A DNA stretch of 64,000 bases, taken from positions 184,397 through 248,396 of the forward strand of contig WGFM01000002.1 in assembly GCA_015492245.1 (NCBI GenBank). Direction: 5' to 3'. The notes under the pieces were generated by a model. The model searched no databases, was not told where the DNA came from, and worked only from the letters and a program-made list of their open reading frames with translations. A program made the translations under genes and the position numbers. This DNA comes from Deltaproteobacteria bacterium. GTDB lineage: Bacteria; Desulfobacterota; GWC2-55-46; DRQE01. Positions 1 through 8,762 of the stretch are shown here, piece after piece. Position 1 is the first letter of the stretch. Every line of letters starts with the position of its first letter.

Positions 1-1
1 A

Positions 2-2884
2 AGGGCTGAAGATATAGAAGAGGGTCTCAACCCCGAACAGCTCGAAGCTGTGGAGCACGACGATGGCCCACTGCTTGTGGTTGCAGGTGCAGGCACAGGA
101 AAGACCAGGGTTATAACCTGCAGGATAGCACGCCTTATAGAGAAGGGGGTTAACCCCTCGTCCATACTGGCCCTTACATTTACCGACAGGGCAGCAGCCG
201 AGATGGAAGAGAGGGTGGACCGTCTGGTTCCCTACGGATACTCAACGGTATGGATTTCCACATTCCACTCGTTCGGGGACAGGGTCTTGAGAGACAATGC
301 CCTTGAGATAGGGCTGGTGCCAGACTTCAGGGTGCTTACAGAGGTGGAGTGTGTAATATTCTTAAGGGAACACCTCTATGAGCTGCCCCTCGAACACTAC
401 AGGCCTGCTGGTGAGCCCACCCGTTATCTTTCGGAACTTGTAAGGTTCATAGGAAGGCTGAAGGATGAAGACATAAGCCCACAGGACTACCTGGCCTATT
501 GCGAGAACCTTAAGAACAGTGATGAGCCGGAAGACCATGTGGAGAGACAATTTGAGCTTGCCCGAACTTACGAGAAATACGAAGAACTCCTTAAGAGGCA
601 CGGCTACATAGATTTTGGAGACGAGATACTCCTTGTCCTGAGACTCTTCCGCGAAAGACCCTCTGTGGCCAGACATTACCAGGAAAGGTTTTCACACATA
701 CTCGCAGACGAGTTTCAGGACACAAACTATGCCCAGTTCGAACTCTTGAAGCTCCTTTCGGGCGAGAGAAAGAACATAACAGTTGTTGCCGACGACGACC
801 AGAGCATATACAAGTTCAGGGGGGCGGCGGTGAGCAATGTGCTCGGGTTTCTGCAACACTTTCCAGAGGCAAGGCTTGTAACCCTCAAGAAGAACTACAG
901 GTCCGTTCAGTCCATACTGGATGCCTCCTGCAGGCTCATAACACACAACAACCCCGACCGACTTGAGGTAAAGAGCGGGATAGACAAAAGGCTCGTGTCT
1001 GTGAAAGGGGGCACAGGTGGTGGGGGTGTCAGGTTCCTCGAGTTCGATACCCTGGTAAGTGAGGCAGACTTTGTTGCCCGCACCATAGAGGAGAAGGCAG
1101 AGAAAGAGGGGCGAAGCCTCAGGGATTTTGCCATACTGGTAAGGGCAAACAGGGATGCCGAGCCATTCCTGCGGGCACTTTCTCAAAGGGGCATAGAATA
1201 CCAGTTCTCAGGAAGCAAGGGGCTATACAGTAGAGAGGAGATAATGCTCCTTATGAGCTTTCTGAGGGTCATAACCGATAGAGACGACAATGTAAGCCTC
1301 TTTCATCTTGCAAGCTCTCCTGTCTACGGCCTTGGTGCAGAGGAGCTTGTGCCATACCATAACATTGCCAGAAAGAGGAATCGCCCGCTTTTCAAGGTGC
1401 TCGAGGGTGTGCTGGATGGGGTCTACCCCGGGGCAGATGAGCTTACAGAGGAGGGCAGAGAGCGTGTAAAGAGGTTTGTGGATGATGTGAGGAGGTACTC
1501 AGAGCTCGCCCTCTGTGAGCCCACAGGCAGACTTCTCTACATGTTCCTTACAGAGTCCACCTACCTCTCAGAGCTTGCAAGGGAGAACACCCCTTCTGCA
1601 GAACAGAAGGTGAGAAACATAGCAAAGTTCTTCGACGAGATAACCCATATAGAGGACACACTCAGGATAAAGAAGGTTCACATGCTTCGAGACCATCTTG
1701 ACCTCCTGATGGAGGCAGGCAGTGATCCATCCATGGCAGAGCCTGATCTGGACGCAGACTATGTGCATGTGCTCACGGTGCACAAGGCAAAGGGGCTCGA
1801 GTTTCCGGTGGTGTTCATGGTGGGTCTCGTGGTGGACCGTTTCCCCAGGAGGGCAAGAAAGGAGCTGTTAGAGGTTCCGGCAGAACTCATAAAGGACATA
1901 CTGCCCGAGGGCGACTACCACCTTGAAGAGGAAAGGAGACTCTTCTATGTGGGTATGACAAGGGCCATGGAAGAGTTGTATCTTACAACCAGCAGAGACT
2001 GGGGCGGCGTAAGGCCCAAAAAGGTGAGCCCCTTTGTGCTCGAGGCCCTGGATACCCCACGGGCAGAGAAGATGAAGGCCAGTGGTATCGATGCCATAAG
2101 GAGGTTCGCCTGTGAGGAAGAAAAAGAGCTCCGCAGGGAAGGAGAGGGGGGAGAGCTCCATCTGAGCTACTATCAGGTGGATGACTACCTTACATGCCCG
2201 CTCAAGTACAGGTATGTCCACCTTCTGCGTGTGCCCATACTGCCGCACCATACCATAATGTATGGCAAGGCCATACATGACGCCATATCTTTTTACTTCA
2301 GAAAGAGGCTTGAGGGTGTAGAGGCTACAGAGGAGGAACTTGTTCACATAATGAGGGCTTCCTGGCGCAGCGAGGGGTTTGTATCCAGAGAACACGAAGA
2401 GGAAAGGTGGCGCAGGGGTGTGGAGACCATAAGAAGATTCTGCGAGGGAGAGGCTTCCCGTATAATGCCTGCCTGTGTGGAAAGAGAATTCAGTGTTGCC
2501 CTCGATGGATACACCCTGCGGGGCAGATGGGACCTTATAGAGGAGAGAGAAGACGGTGCCCATATAATAGACTTCAAGACCTCTGATGTGCGCGAGCCAG
2601 AGCGTGCCACCAGGCGTGCCCGCAGTTCCATACAGCTTCGTATATACGCCTTGAGCTATATGAAACACTTTGGCAGGTTGCCCGCAGGCTGCAAGCTATA
2701 TTTTATCGAGACCGGTTTGGTGGGCACTGTAAGGTTCACAGAGAAGGACATGGCAAAGACCATAGAGACCATAGACACCGTTGCAGAGGGTATAGAGCGA
2801 AGAGATTTCAAGGCCCGCCCCGGGTATCAGAGCTGCAGCTGGTGCCCCTTCAACCGCATCTGCCCTGACAGGGAGACCTTCTGA
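2..2884 (+). CDS. UvrD/PcrA-type SF1 helicase with C-terminal Fe-S PD-(D/E)XK nuclease domain (5' partial)
   Basis: ATP-dependent 3'-5' DNA helicase-nuclease of the SF1A/AddAB-AdnAB kind, acting in DNA repair or recombination. The frame is open from the first bases of the window and encodes a Q motif (LNPEQLEAV) before the Walker A motif GAGTGKT, so the true start lies upstream and the GTG at 50 is not the start. Further motifs are TFTDRAAAEM (Ia), DEFQDTN (II), DDDQSIYKFRGA (III), a VLTVHKAKGLEFPVV motif (V) and FYVGMTRAMEELY (VI). The C-terminal part has a RecB-type nuclease core (RGRWDLIEE, HIIDFKTSD, QLRIYALSY). It also has a Cys framework, TCPLKYRY early and CSWCPFNRIC at the very end, typical of a 4Fe-4S nuclease 'staple'. 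It converges on queF. The role is inferred from the family; a lone helicase-nuclease rather than an AddAB pair is all that can be seen. Confidence 0.9.
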   Translation, partial: RAEDIEEGLNPEQLEAVEHDDGPLLVVAGAGTGKTRVITCRIARLIEKGVNPSSILALTFTDRAAAEMEERVDRLVPYGYSTVWISTFHSFGDRVLRDNALEIGLVPDFRVLTEVECVIFLREHLYELPLEHYRPAGEPTRYLSELVRFIGRLKDEDISPQDYLAYCENLKNSDEPEDHVERQFELARTYEKYEELLKRHGYIDFGDEILLVLRLFRERPSVARHYQERFSHILADEFQDTNYAQFELLKLLSGERKNITVVADDDQSIYKFRGAAVSNVLGFLQHFPEARLVTLKKNYRSVQSILDASCRLITHNNPDRLEVKSGIDKRLVSVKGGTGGGGVRFLEFDTLVSEADFVARTIEEKAEKEGRSLRDFAILVRANRDAEPFLRALSQRGIEYQFSGSKGLYSREEIMLLMSFLRVITDRDDNVSLFHLASSPVYGLGAEELVPYHNIARKRNRPLFKVLEGVLDGVYPGADELTEEGRERVKRFVDDVRRYSELALCEPTGRLLYMFLTESTYLSELARENTPSAEQKVRNIAKFFDEITHIEDTLRIKKVHMLRDHLDLLMEAGSDPSMAEPDLDADYVHVLTVHKAKGLEFPVVFMVGLVVDRFPRRARKELLEVPAELIKDILPEGDYHLEEERRLFYVGMTRAMEELYLTTSRDWGGVRPKKVSPFVLEALDTPRAEKMKASGIDAIRRFACEEEKELRREGEGGELHLSYYQVDDYLTCPLKYRYVHLLRVPILPHHTIMYGKAIHDAISFYFRKRLEGVEATEEELVHIMRASWRSEGFVSREHEEERWRRGVETIRRFCEGEASRIMPACVEREFSVALDGYTLRGRWDLIEEREDGAHIIDFKTSDVREPERATRRARSSIQLRIYALSYMKHFGRLPAGCKLYFIETGLVGTVRFTEKDMAKTIETIDTVAEGIERRDFKARPGYQSCSWCPFNRICPDRETF

Positions 2885-2920
2885 CCTCCACGGGTAGACC
2901 CCCTACGCGATGTGCCAGCC

Positions 2921-3280
2921 TTAAAGGGATACCTTTACTATTGTCTTGACATTGCCCCGTACATTGAAGTCTCCCACCACCTCGAGGCTTCGGGGCTTCA
3001 GTGTGTCTTTGAGGGCGTCGAATATGGTGTTGGTTGCGGCCTCGTGGGATATGGCCCTGTCCCTGAAGGAGTTAAGGTAGAGCTTGAGGGAACGCAGCTC
3101 CACTATCTTTTTGTCAGGCACATAGGTTATACGAATGGTGGCAAAGTCAGGATAGCCTGATCTGGGACATATGCAGGTGAACTCGGGATAGCTTATCTCT
3201 ATGGTGTAGTCCCTGTCGGGAAAGGGGTTGTCCCAGGGCTCAAGGGTTGCCTCTTTTGTCGCCTTCTCACCATACTTCAT
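2921..3280 (-). CDS. queF: NADPH-dependent 7-cyano-7-deazaguanine reductase (short QueF)
   Basis: Reduces preQ0 to preQ1 in queuosine tRNA-modification biosynthesis, in the cytoplasm. It is about 119 residues, the length of the short (YkvM-type) QueF. The active-site segment [10 protein letters not shown] carries the nucleophilic Cys38 and Asp45 seven residues later. The family signature for NADPH appears as [13 protein letters not shown], and HEAATN holds the conserved His-Glu. I chose the ATG at 3280 over the one at 3298: a promoter with -35 TTGAAA, 17-bp spacer and -10 TAAAAT ends 8 bases before it, the protein then begins MKYGEK as in relatives, and the upstream ATG lies inside the promoter spacer. 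No other que gene is nearby. It is divergent from arsR. Confidence 0.92.
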   Translation of the reverse strand: MKYGEKATKEATLEPWDNPFPDRDYTIEISYPEFTCICPRSGYPDFATIRITYVPDKKIVELRSLKLYLNSFRDRAISHEAATNTIFDALKDTLKPRSLEVVGDFNVRGNVKTIVKVSL

Positions 3281-3288
3281 GGGTAAAG

Positions 3289-3317
3289 ATTTTAACATCT
3301 GGTAAAGACTATTTCAA
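3289..3317 (-). promoter_or_regulatory. queF promoter, leaderless configuration
   Basis: On the minus strand TTGAAA (3317-3312), 17-bp spacer, TAAAAT (3294-3289), then 8 bases to the queF ATG. Transcription should start within a few bases of the ATG, and no Shine-Dalgarno sequence is present. Confidence 0.6.
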
Positions 3318-3405
3318 AGGGTTTTAAAGTGGTTCTTGTAAGAGGGGCAGGCTGGCCTGCATTGCATAAGGATGGGTATAAGACTTCAAAGCCGTGTTTT
3401 CTTGC

Positions 3406-3434
3406 TTGACATGGTTTAGAAATTTCGCAATAAT
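3406..3434 (+). promoter_or_regulatory. arsR promoter, leaderless configuration
   Basis: TTGACA (3406-3411), 17-bp spacer, AATAAT (3429-3434), then only 6 bases to the ATG at 3441. The predicted start of transcription falls on the A of the ATG. No purine-rich ribosome site precedes the gene. Confidence 0.65.
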
Positions 3435-3440
3435 TAAACT

Positions 3441-3770
3441 ATGAAACAGGTATTCAAACTGCAGGCAGAGATATGCAAGGTGCTCGCCAACCCCAGGAGA
3501 CTCGAGGTCCTCTATGCCCTGAAGGATGGTGAGCGAAGTGTGGCTGAACTTGTAAGGCTTCTCGGCATATCGAAGGCCAACCTCTCGCAGCATCTTGCGG
3601 TAATGCGCACTACCGGCATCGTGAACGCAAGAAGAGAAGGGGTGAACATATACTACAGTGTGGCAAGCGACAAGATAACAGAGGCATGCGCCATAATGAG
3701 GGATGTGCTCATGGAAAAACTCGAGAAGGACAAGGACATGCTGAAAATGCTTCGTAGAAAAAGACCTTGA
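3441..3770 (+). CDS. ArsR/SmtB-family winged-helix regulator
   Basis: Small metal- or redox-responsive DNA-binding repressor type of 109 residues. It has a winged-helix fold: NPRRLEVLYALKDGERSVAEL, then the recognition helix GISKANLSQHLAVMR, and the wing GIVNARREGVNIYYSV. The helix lacks the ELCVCDL metal site of SmtB/ArsR sensors; the single Cys is near residue 87 (ACAIM), so the inducer cannot be guessed. It is first in a short operon with a DsrE-like protein and a DUF2892 membrane protein, a grouping seen with sulfur-transfer or persulfide genes, so a thiol/persulfide signal is an inference. It has a clear promoter and probably a leaderless mRNA. Confidence 0.85.
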   Translation: MKQVFKLQAEICKVLANPRRLEVLYALKDGERSVAELVRLLGISKANLSQHLAVMRTTGIVNARREGVNIYYSVASDKITEACAIMRDVLMEKLEKDKDMLKMLRRKRP

Positions 3771-3793
3771 CAGAACATAAGGAGGTGCAACCA

Positions 3794-4144
3794 ATGGACA
3801 GGGTAACTATAGTGCTTCAGGATGCCCCCTACGGCAACGAGAAGGTATGGAATGCCTTGAGGCTTTCCGAGGCGTTGCTCACAGAGGGGGTGGAGGTCAG
3901 GATATTCCTCTATGGAGACAGTATCCCCATGGTAAAGAAAGGGCAGTCTCCACCAAAAGGGTTCTACAACCTGGGAGAGATGGTAAAGAACCTCATTGCA
4001 AAAGGGGTGGAGGTGAGAACATGTCTTACCTGCACAAAGGCGAGGGGGTTCACAGAGGAAGAGCTCATAGACGGTGTGGAGATAGGCAAGACCATAGACC
4101 TTGCACGATGGATAAAGGAAGACCCGAAGGTGCTCGTATTCTGA
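3794..4144 (+). CDS. DsrE/DsrF-like sulfur-relay family protein
   Basis: About 116 residues of the DsrE/DsrF/YchN fold, which in known members carries sulfane sulfur on a Cys. The N-terminal strand and helix (MDRVTIVLQDAPYG, KVWNALRLSEALL) fit the family. It has a CLTC motif near residue 85 (VRTCLTCTKARGF), a CxxC placed where sulfur-handling relatives keep their reactive Cys. The ATG at 3794 is chosen because AAGGAGG lies at 3779-3785; a TTG at 3767 overlapping the end of arsR has no such site. It is cotranscribed behind the ArsR regulator and before a DUF2892 protein. The exact partner and substrate are unknown. Confidence 0.8.
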   Translation: MDRVTIVLQDAPYGNEKVWNALRLSEALLTEGVEVRIFLYGDSIPMVKKGQSPPKGFYNLGEMVKNLIAKGVEVRTCLTCTKARGFTEEELIDGVEIGKTIDLARWIKEDPKVLVF

Positions 4145-4164
4145 AAAGCCATGGTAGGTAGCCC

Positions 4165-4356
4165 ATGCACATGGAGAGGTATTTAAGGCTTATAGCAGGC
4201 TTTTTTATTCTCTTAAGCCTTCTCCTCTACATGACACATTCAAGGTGGTGGCTCCTGTTCACAGCCTTTGTGGGCCTGAATCTTCTGCAATCGGCCCTTA
4301 CCAACTGGTGTCCAATGATGACATTCCTCTATGTACGGATCAGATACAGTTTTTAG
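4165..4356 (+). CDS. YgaP-type DUF2892 inner-membrane protein
   Basis: A 63-residue membrane protein with two closely spaced hydrophobic stretches (LIAGFFILLSLLLYMT and WWLLFTAFVGLNLLQSAL) followed by NWCPMM, the conserved Cys-Pro of the DUF2892 tail found in YgaP. YgaP itself joins a rhodanese domain to this tail; here only the tail is encoded. It follows arsR and the DsrE-like gene, so a role with membrane-associated sulfur transfer is inferred. An in-frame ATG at 4171 is an alternative start. Its last bases overlap the end of the convergent MBL-fold gene by 4 bp. Confidence 0.75.
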   Translation: MHMERYLRLIAGFFILLSLLLYMTHSRWWLLFTAFVGLNLLQSALTNWCPMMTFLYVRIRYSF

Positions 4357-5186
4357 AGGCTACTCTCTGTATCTGTTGCCACGGCAAATACCTCAAGCCC
4401 TGCTCCCTCTTTCTCTACCGTTCTGTGGCAGTCCTCAACCATGAGGTCTATCTCGCCGTCCTTTCTTTCCTGGTTGTGGTGGAATAGCCCGAGCCTTCGG
4501 ACACCACTCTTGATTGCAAGCTGCAGGGCATCGGTGTAGACAGAGTGTCCCCAGCCGGGCATGTAGTCAGAAGTGGTGTATTCTGCATCGTGAAAGAGAA
4601 GGTCTGCACCCTCACAGAAGGCTGCATATTCATCGTAAGAGAGTCCTCCCGGATGGCTTTGGGTTAGCTCGTTGTCTGTAAGGAATACGAAGCTCTGTCC
4701 GCCTTCTTCAAGCCTGTAGCCCACACCCATGTTTGTATGGTTAAGGGGGATTGTCTTTATGTGTATAGAGCCTATACAGAACCCCTCTGGCTCGGTGGTG
4801 TGGAAGGTGAGTTCTGCATGTATGTCTTCGAGCCTTACGGGAAAATAGGGGGGAAGCATGGTTCTGGATATGATGTTTCTTACAGAGTCCTGTGTTGCAT
4901 AATAGCCGTATACATGTATCCTCGAGCTCTCCATGTAGAGGGGTCTGAAGAAGGGGAAACCCAGCAGGTGATCCCAGTGTGGATGGGTGAGCAATATGTG
5001 TATTGTAGATACTCCCTCCTCTGCAACCCTCGCACCAAGCCTTCTTATGCCTGTGCCTGCATCTATTATGATGAGCTCTCCCTCTTTACCCCTTACCTCT
5101 ACGCAGGTGGTATCACCACCATATTTTATATACTCCTCTCCGCATACAGGTATGGAGCCCCTTGCACCCCAGCATCTTACAAGCAT
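4353..5186 (-). CDS. MBL-fold metallohydrolase (phosphodiesterase/RNase Z-like)
   Basis: 277-residue metallo-beta-lactamase-fold hydrolase. It shows the metal motif THPHWDH at residues 67-73, an early IDAGTGIRRLG loop, a His near LNHTNMG, FLTDNEL and DAEYT (metal Asp), and LGLFHHNQ near the C-terminus (the last His). The start CWGARGSIPVCGE with GGDTTCVEV is typical of cyclic-nucleotide or PhnP/RNase Z-like phosphodiesterases rather than glyoxalase II. The substrate cannot be told. It lies 72 bp after larC but has its own TTGACT-N18-TATAAT promoter. In the leader a 9-codon reading frame starting with ATG overlaps the true start, with GGGG just before the chosen ATG. Confidence 0.8.
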   Translation of the reverse strand: MLVRCWGARGSIPVCGEEYIKYGGDTTCVEVRGKEGELIIIDAGTGIRRLGARVAEEGVSTIHILLTHPHWDHLLGFPFFRPLYMESSRIHVYGYYATQDSVRNIISRTMLPPYFPVRLEDIHAELTFHTTEPEGFCIGSIHIKTIPLNHTNMGVGYRLEEGGQSFVFLTDNELTQSHPGGLSYDEYAAFCEGADLLFHDAEYTTSDYMPGWGHSVYTDALQLAIKSGVRRLGLFHHNQERKDGEIDLMVEDCHRTVEKEGAGLEVFAVATDTESSL

Positions 5187-5232
5187 GCCCCTTGTTTGTC
5201 CTCCATAGTGTGAAGTAAGCAGGAAAAAACAT

Positions 5233-5262
5233 ATTATAATAGGACAGCCAGAGAGGAGTCAA
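5233..5262 (-). promoter_or_regulatory. Promoter of the MBL-fold gene
   Basis: Minus strand TTGACT (5262-5257), 18-bp spacer, TATAAT (5238-5233). The -35 overlaps the stop codon of larC. It leaves a leader of about 40 bases. Confidence 0.5.
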
Positions 5263-6428
5263 CACCGCAACTTTGATAGAGCGGTTCTTCTCGCCTCCTC
5301 CATTACCACTTTAAGAGGCAGGGCCTTTCTCGTTGCTATCTTTTTGCAGTCTTCGTATTCAGGCTGTATGTTTATACATTTTCCGTCAAGTAGTGCCATC
5401 TTCACCCTTACCTCACCATAGGGGGTCTTGAGCCTTTCGGTCTTTCTTTCAAGGCATCTTCTCTCGACAGGGTAGTATCTCAATCCTATGGAAGTTGATT
5501 CCAGGAATACAAGTTTCATAATGTGGTCCTTTCTGGCCTCATCTGTGAGCACAGTGAGAACCGTTGCGGGTCTGTGTTTTTTCATAACCACCGGGGTGAA
5601 GAACACATCGAGCGCACCTTCTTCGAGGAGTCTTTCCATGAGGTAACCACAGAGTTGAGGGGTTGCATCGTCCATGTTGGTCTCGATAACAAGGAGCCTT
5701 TCTGTCTGTCTTCTTGTCCTTCCCTTTATGATGCGAAGTATGTTGGGTATCTCTTTCAGCCTCCATCCGCCTATTCCATAGCCAGTCTCCTCAGGGGTCA
5801 TCTCTGGCATGGAAGAGAACTCGTCCACAAAGGTTTTGAGAATGAGTGCACCTGTTGGGGTGGTGAGCTCTTTCTCCACAGTGGTGGGGGCAAGTGGTAT
5901 GCCCTTGAGGAGTTCAAGGGTTGCGGGCGTTGGTATGGGAAGTGGGCCGTGCATTGTATCCACCCATCCAGCGCCTGTTGGCACCTTTGAGCAGTATACC
6001 CTGTCAGCACAGAGTTCTTTCATGCCGATAGATACCGCAACTATATCCACTATGGAGTCCACGGCCCCGACCTCGTGAAACTCCACATCCTCGGGCTCTA
6101 TGCCATGCACCCTTGCCTCTGCCTCTGCAAGGAGTGTGAACATCTCAAGGCTCTTTTGTTTCACATCCCTGTTGAGCCCACTTTCTTCAAGGAGTCTTCT
6201 TATATCTCTGAATCTGCGGTGGGGGTGTTTCTCTGTTGTCCTCACCCTGAAGCGTGTGCCCTCAATGGCGTGGCGGCTTTCTCTTTTTATCTCGATTCGG
6301 TAGCCTTTAAGCGGGAGTTTTCTGAGTTCCTTCTTGAGCCTTTCAGCCTCAAGCCCTGCATCTATGAGGGCTGCAACGAACATATCCCCGCTTATACCCG
6401 AAGGACAATCGATATAGAGAAGCCTCAT
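5259..6428 (-). CDS. larC: Nickel-pincer cofactor nickel insertase LarC
   Basis: CTP-dependent cyclometallase that inserts nickel into the pyridinium-3,5-bisthiocarboxylate mononucleotide cofactor. At 389 residues it is full length. It begins LLYIDCPSGISGDMFVAALIDAGL, then has the His-rich segment HGIEPEDVEFHEVGAVDSI and TMHGPLPIPTPATLELL. The second domain begins near residue 245 (VIETNMDDATPQLCGYLMERL). Both domains are in one continuous frame, unlike Lactobacillus, where LarC is made by a programmed frameshift. It starts 3 bp after larB. The sulfur-inserting LarE and lactate racemase LarA are not in the window, so which enzyme receives the cofactor is unknown. Confidence 0.92.
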   Translation of the reverse strand: MRLLYIDCPSGISGDMFVAALIDAGLEAERLKKELRKLPLKGYRIEIKRESRHAIEGTRFRVRTTEKHPHRRFRDIRRLLEESGLNRDVKQKSLEMFTLLAEAEARVHGIEPEDVEFHEVGAVDSIVDIVAVSIGMKELCADRVYCSKVPTGAGWVDTMHGPLPIPTPATLELLKGIPLAPTTVEKELTTPTGALILKTFVDEFSSMPEMTPEETGYGIGGWRLKEIPNILRIIKGRTRRQTERLLVIETNMDDATPQLCGYLMERLLEEGALDVFFTPVVMKKHRPATVLTVLTDEARKDHIMKLVFLESTSIGLRYYPVERRCLERKTERLKTPYGEVRVKMALLDGKCINIQPEYEDCKKIATRKALPLKVVMEEARRTALSKLRC

Positions 6429-6431
6429 AGA

Positions 6432-7187
6432 TTAGTCATCTCCTCTATTTATAAGACTTGCCACATATCCTGCCCCGAAGCCGTTGTCTATGTTTACCAC
6501 AGACACCCCTGCGGCACAGGAGTTCAACATGGCAAGAAGTGTTGTTAGCCCGCCAAGGTTTGCACCATAGCCCACACTTGTGGGCACTGCTATCACAGGC
6601 CTTGCCACAAGACCTCCCACAACACTGGGCAGGGCACCCTCCATGCCAGCAACCACTATCAGCACATTTGCAGAGAATATGCTTTCTTTCTTGTTCAGCA
6701 GCCTGTGTATGCCAGCCACCCCTACATCGTAAAGCCTTTCCACCCTGTTGCCCATGCACTCTGCCGTTACAGAGGCCTCTTCTGCAACAGGTATGTCCGA
6801 TGTGCCAGCAGATATTACCAGTATGGTGCCTCTACCGGTGAGTTCTACAGGATGGCTCCTTATGAAAAGGGTTCTGCCCCTGTGGTTGTATTCTGCGTCT
6901 GGAAAGGTCCTTTTAAGGGGGCGCGCCTTTTCAGGGACGAGCCGTGTTACAAGCACATTCTCCTTTCTGGCGAGCAGGGAGCGTGCTATCTTTCTTATCT
7001 GTGCGGGGGTCTTGCCTTCACCGAATATGACCTCTGGAAAGCCCTGCCTTAATGACCGGTGGGTGTCTATGGTTGCAAACTCCAGGTCCTCGAAGGGAAG
7101 CCTCTTCAGCTCTTCAACTGCCCTGTCTATGTCTATCCTGCCTTTTTTGAGTCTTTCAAGAAGCCTTTTTACAAGTTCTATGTTCAC
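6432..7187 (-). CDS. larB: Nickel-pincer cofactor biosynthesis protein LarB
   Basis: Carboxylates and hydrolyses nicotinic acid adenine dinucleotide to give pyridinium-3,5-biscarboxylic acid mononucleotide, the first step of the nickel-pincer cofactor. It has 251 residues. An N-terminal helical part leads to the signature FATIDTHRSLRQGFPEVIFGEGKT. The C-terminal PurE-like fold has VISAGTSDIPVAEEA, VVAGMEGALPSVVGGLV and PTSVGYGA. It starts with GTG overlapping the cheA stop by 4 bp, and is translationally coupled to larC. Confidence 0.92.
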   Translation of the reverse strand: MNIELVKRLLERLKKGRIDIDRAVEELKRLPFEDLEFATIDTHRSLRQGFPEVIFGEGKTPAQIRKIARSLLARKENVLVTRLVPEKARPLKRTFPDAEYNHRGRTLFIRSHPVELTGRGTILVISAGTSDIPVAEEASVTAECMGNRVERLYDVGVAGIHRLLNKKESIFSANVLIVVAGMEGALPSVVGGLVARPVIAVPTSVGYGANLGGLTTLLAMLNSCAAGVSVVNIDNGFGAGYVASLINRGDD

Positions 7188-8761
7188 GAAGCAATACTCC
7201 TTACCACATGATGTGTGTCTATTACCAGTATGGGTCTGCCATCGGCACCCACCATGTAACCGATTACTCCCTTTACCAGGGCTGCTGGTTGTGGCAATGG
7301 TTTTATGTATACCTCGGCCTCGTCCCTTAGGTTGTCAACAAAGAGGGCACATCGCTTGTCTCCATCTGTTAGTACAACGGTGTCCATTGTGTGTGAAGAC
7401 CTATTGTAAGGCATTGCGATAAGATCCGCAAGCCCTCTTGCCGGTATCTTCTGTTCCCTGAAGACCACCTCTTCTGCCTCAATCCACTCAACAGGTGCCT
7501 CCATAACACCTTCCACATCCTTTACAGGTATGGCAAAGCGCTCTCTGCCAGCCTCTACAAATAGCACCCTCATGATAGATGCCATGCGGGGTAGTTCCAT
7601 GGTTATGGCAGTTCCCCTTCCGTATGAAGAGCTTACAGAAAGCCTTCCACCCATGGAGAGGACCCTGTCTCTTACCGCATCCATACCAACGCCTCTTCCT
7701 GACACCTCGGTGGTCTCATCCTTCAGGGAAAGCCCTGGTGTGCACACAAGTAGAAGTATTTCTTCATCGTTCATCTTATCTATCCTGGCCATTTGCACAC
7801 CTTTCTCTGTGGCCTTCTTTATGAGTCTTTCTCTGTCTATACCTCTACCGTCGTCTGCGACCTCTATGATAACCCTGTCTTTTCTCTCCATGGCCCTTAT
7901 GGTTATCTTTCCACACCCTGGCTTTCCTGTCTGCAGCCTTTCTTCAGGTGGTTCTATGCCGTGGTCTATGGCGTTTCTTATTATGTGCACCAGTGTGTCA
8001 GAGAGGGCTTCGAGTATGGACTTGTCAAGCCTTATTTCTGCCCCTTCCACGGTGAGTTCCGTCTTTTTCTGCATCTGGCGAGAGAGCTCCCTTACAACCC
8101 TCGCCAGCCCATCGGTTATGAGGCTCAACGGGACGAGCCTTGCCGAAAGGATATGGGTGTTCAGTTCCTTTAGTATTTTCTCGAACCTGTAGAGGCTGTC
8201 CCTCAGAGTGAAAGGCTCGGGCGTTGTGCTTGACTCCTTGAGCTCAGAAAACACTGTTATAAGCCCTGCGGTTATCCTCAGAAGCTCATCGAATATCCAG
8301 CCCTCCACCTTTATTGTGGAATGGGGCTTTATATGGGGTATGGATTGAGCATGGGGGGTGGTAGCTGGCTCCGGAAGAGTGCCCTTGAGGGCGTTCTCAA
8401 GTGTGGTAACCACAGGTGAGGTATCTATGTCATCTATGGAGAGTCCCTCCTCTATACGGTCTGTCATCTCTTTTAGCATATCCAGTGCACCGAAGAGAAC
8501 CGTTATTATCTCCTCGGTGGGGCGGAGCCTCTTCTCCCTTATGGCTGTGAGAAGTCCCTCCTGTGTGTGGGCAAGACGCATCATCTTCTGATACCCCATG
8601 GAGGCGCACATGCCCTTTATGGAGTGGTAGTGTCTGAAAAGGCCATCCTGAACCTTTCCGTCGAAGGGCGTTTTCTCAAAGTTCACAAGCTCCTTCTCTA
8701 TACGGTTGAGACGCTCCCTTACCTCTTCCACGAATATCTTTCTGTAATCTGGTCTATTCAT
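7184..8761 (-). CDS. cheA: CheA-type chemosensory histidine kinase (short form, no P2)
   Basis: 525-residue CheA. The P1 Hpt domain is at residues about 5-105 with the phospho-accepting His46 in YHSIKGMCASMGY. A linker at about 110-150 lacks a recognisable P2. A dimerisation helix pair is followed by the P4 ATPase domain with the N box (HIIRNAIDHGIEPPEER), the G1 box (VADDGRGID) and the G2 box (GRGVGMDAV). The P5 CheW-like domain starts near residue 390. It lies between cheW and larB with 1-bp spacing and 4-bp overlap. There is no cheY, cheB, cheR or flagellar gene nearby, so it may serve a non-flagellar output or an unlinked regulator. It is in the galU-to-larC run. Confidence 0.88.
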   Translation of the reverse strand: MNRPDYRKIFVEEVRERLNRIEKELVNFEKTPFDGKVQDGLFRHYHSIKGMCASMGYQKMMRLAHTQEGLLTAIREKRLRPTEEIITVLFGALDMLKEMTDRIEEGLSIDDIDTSPVVTTLENALKGTLPEPATTPHAQSIPHIKPHSTIKVEGWIFDELLRITAGLITVFSELKESSTTPEPFTLRDSLYRFEKILKELNTHILSARLVPLSLITDGLARVVRELSRQMQKKTELTVEGAEIRLDKSILEALSDTLVHIIRNAIDHGIEPPEERLQTGKPGCGKITIRAMERKDRVIIEVADDGRGIDRERLIKKATEKGVQMARIDKMNDEEILLLVCTPGLSLKDETTEVSGRGVGMDAVRDRVLSMGGRLSVSSSYGRGTAITMELPRMASIMRVLFVEAGRERFAIPVKDVEGVMEAPVEWIEAEEVVFREQKIPARGLADLIAMPYNRSSHTMDTVVLTDGDKRCALFVDNLRDEAEVYIKPLPQPAALVKGVIGYMVGADGRPILVIDTHHVVRSIAS

Positions 8762-8762
8762 C

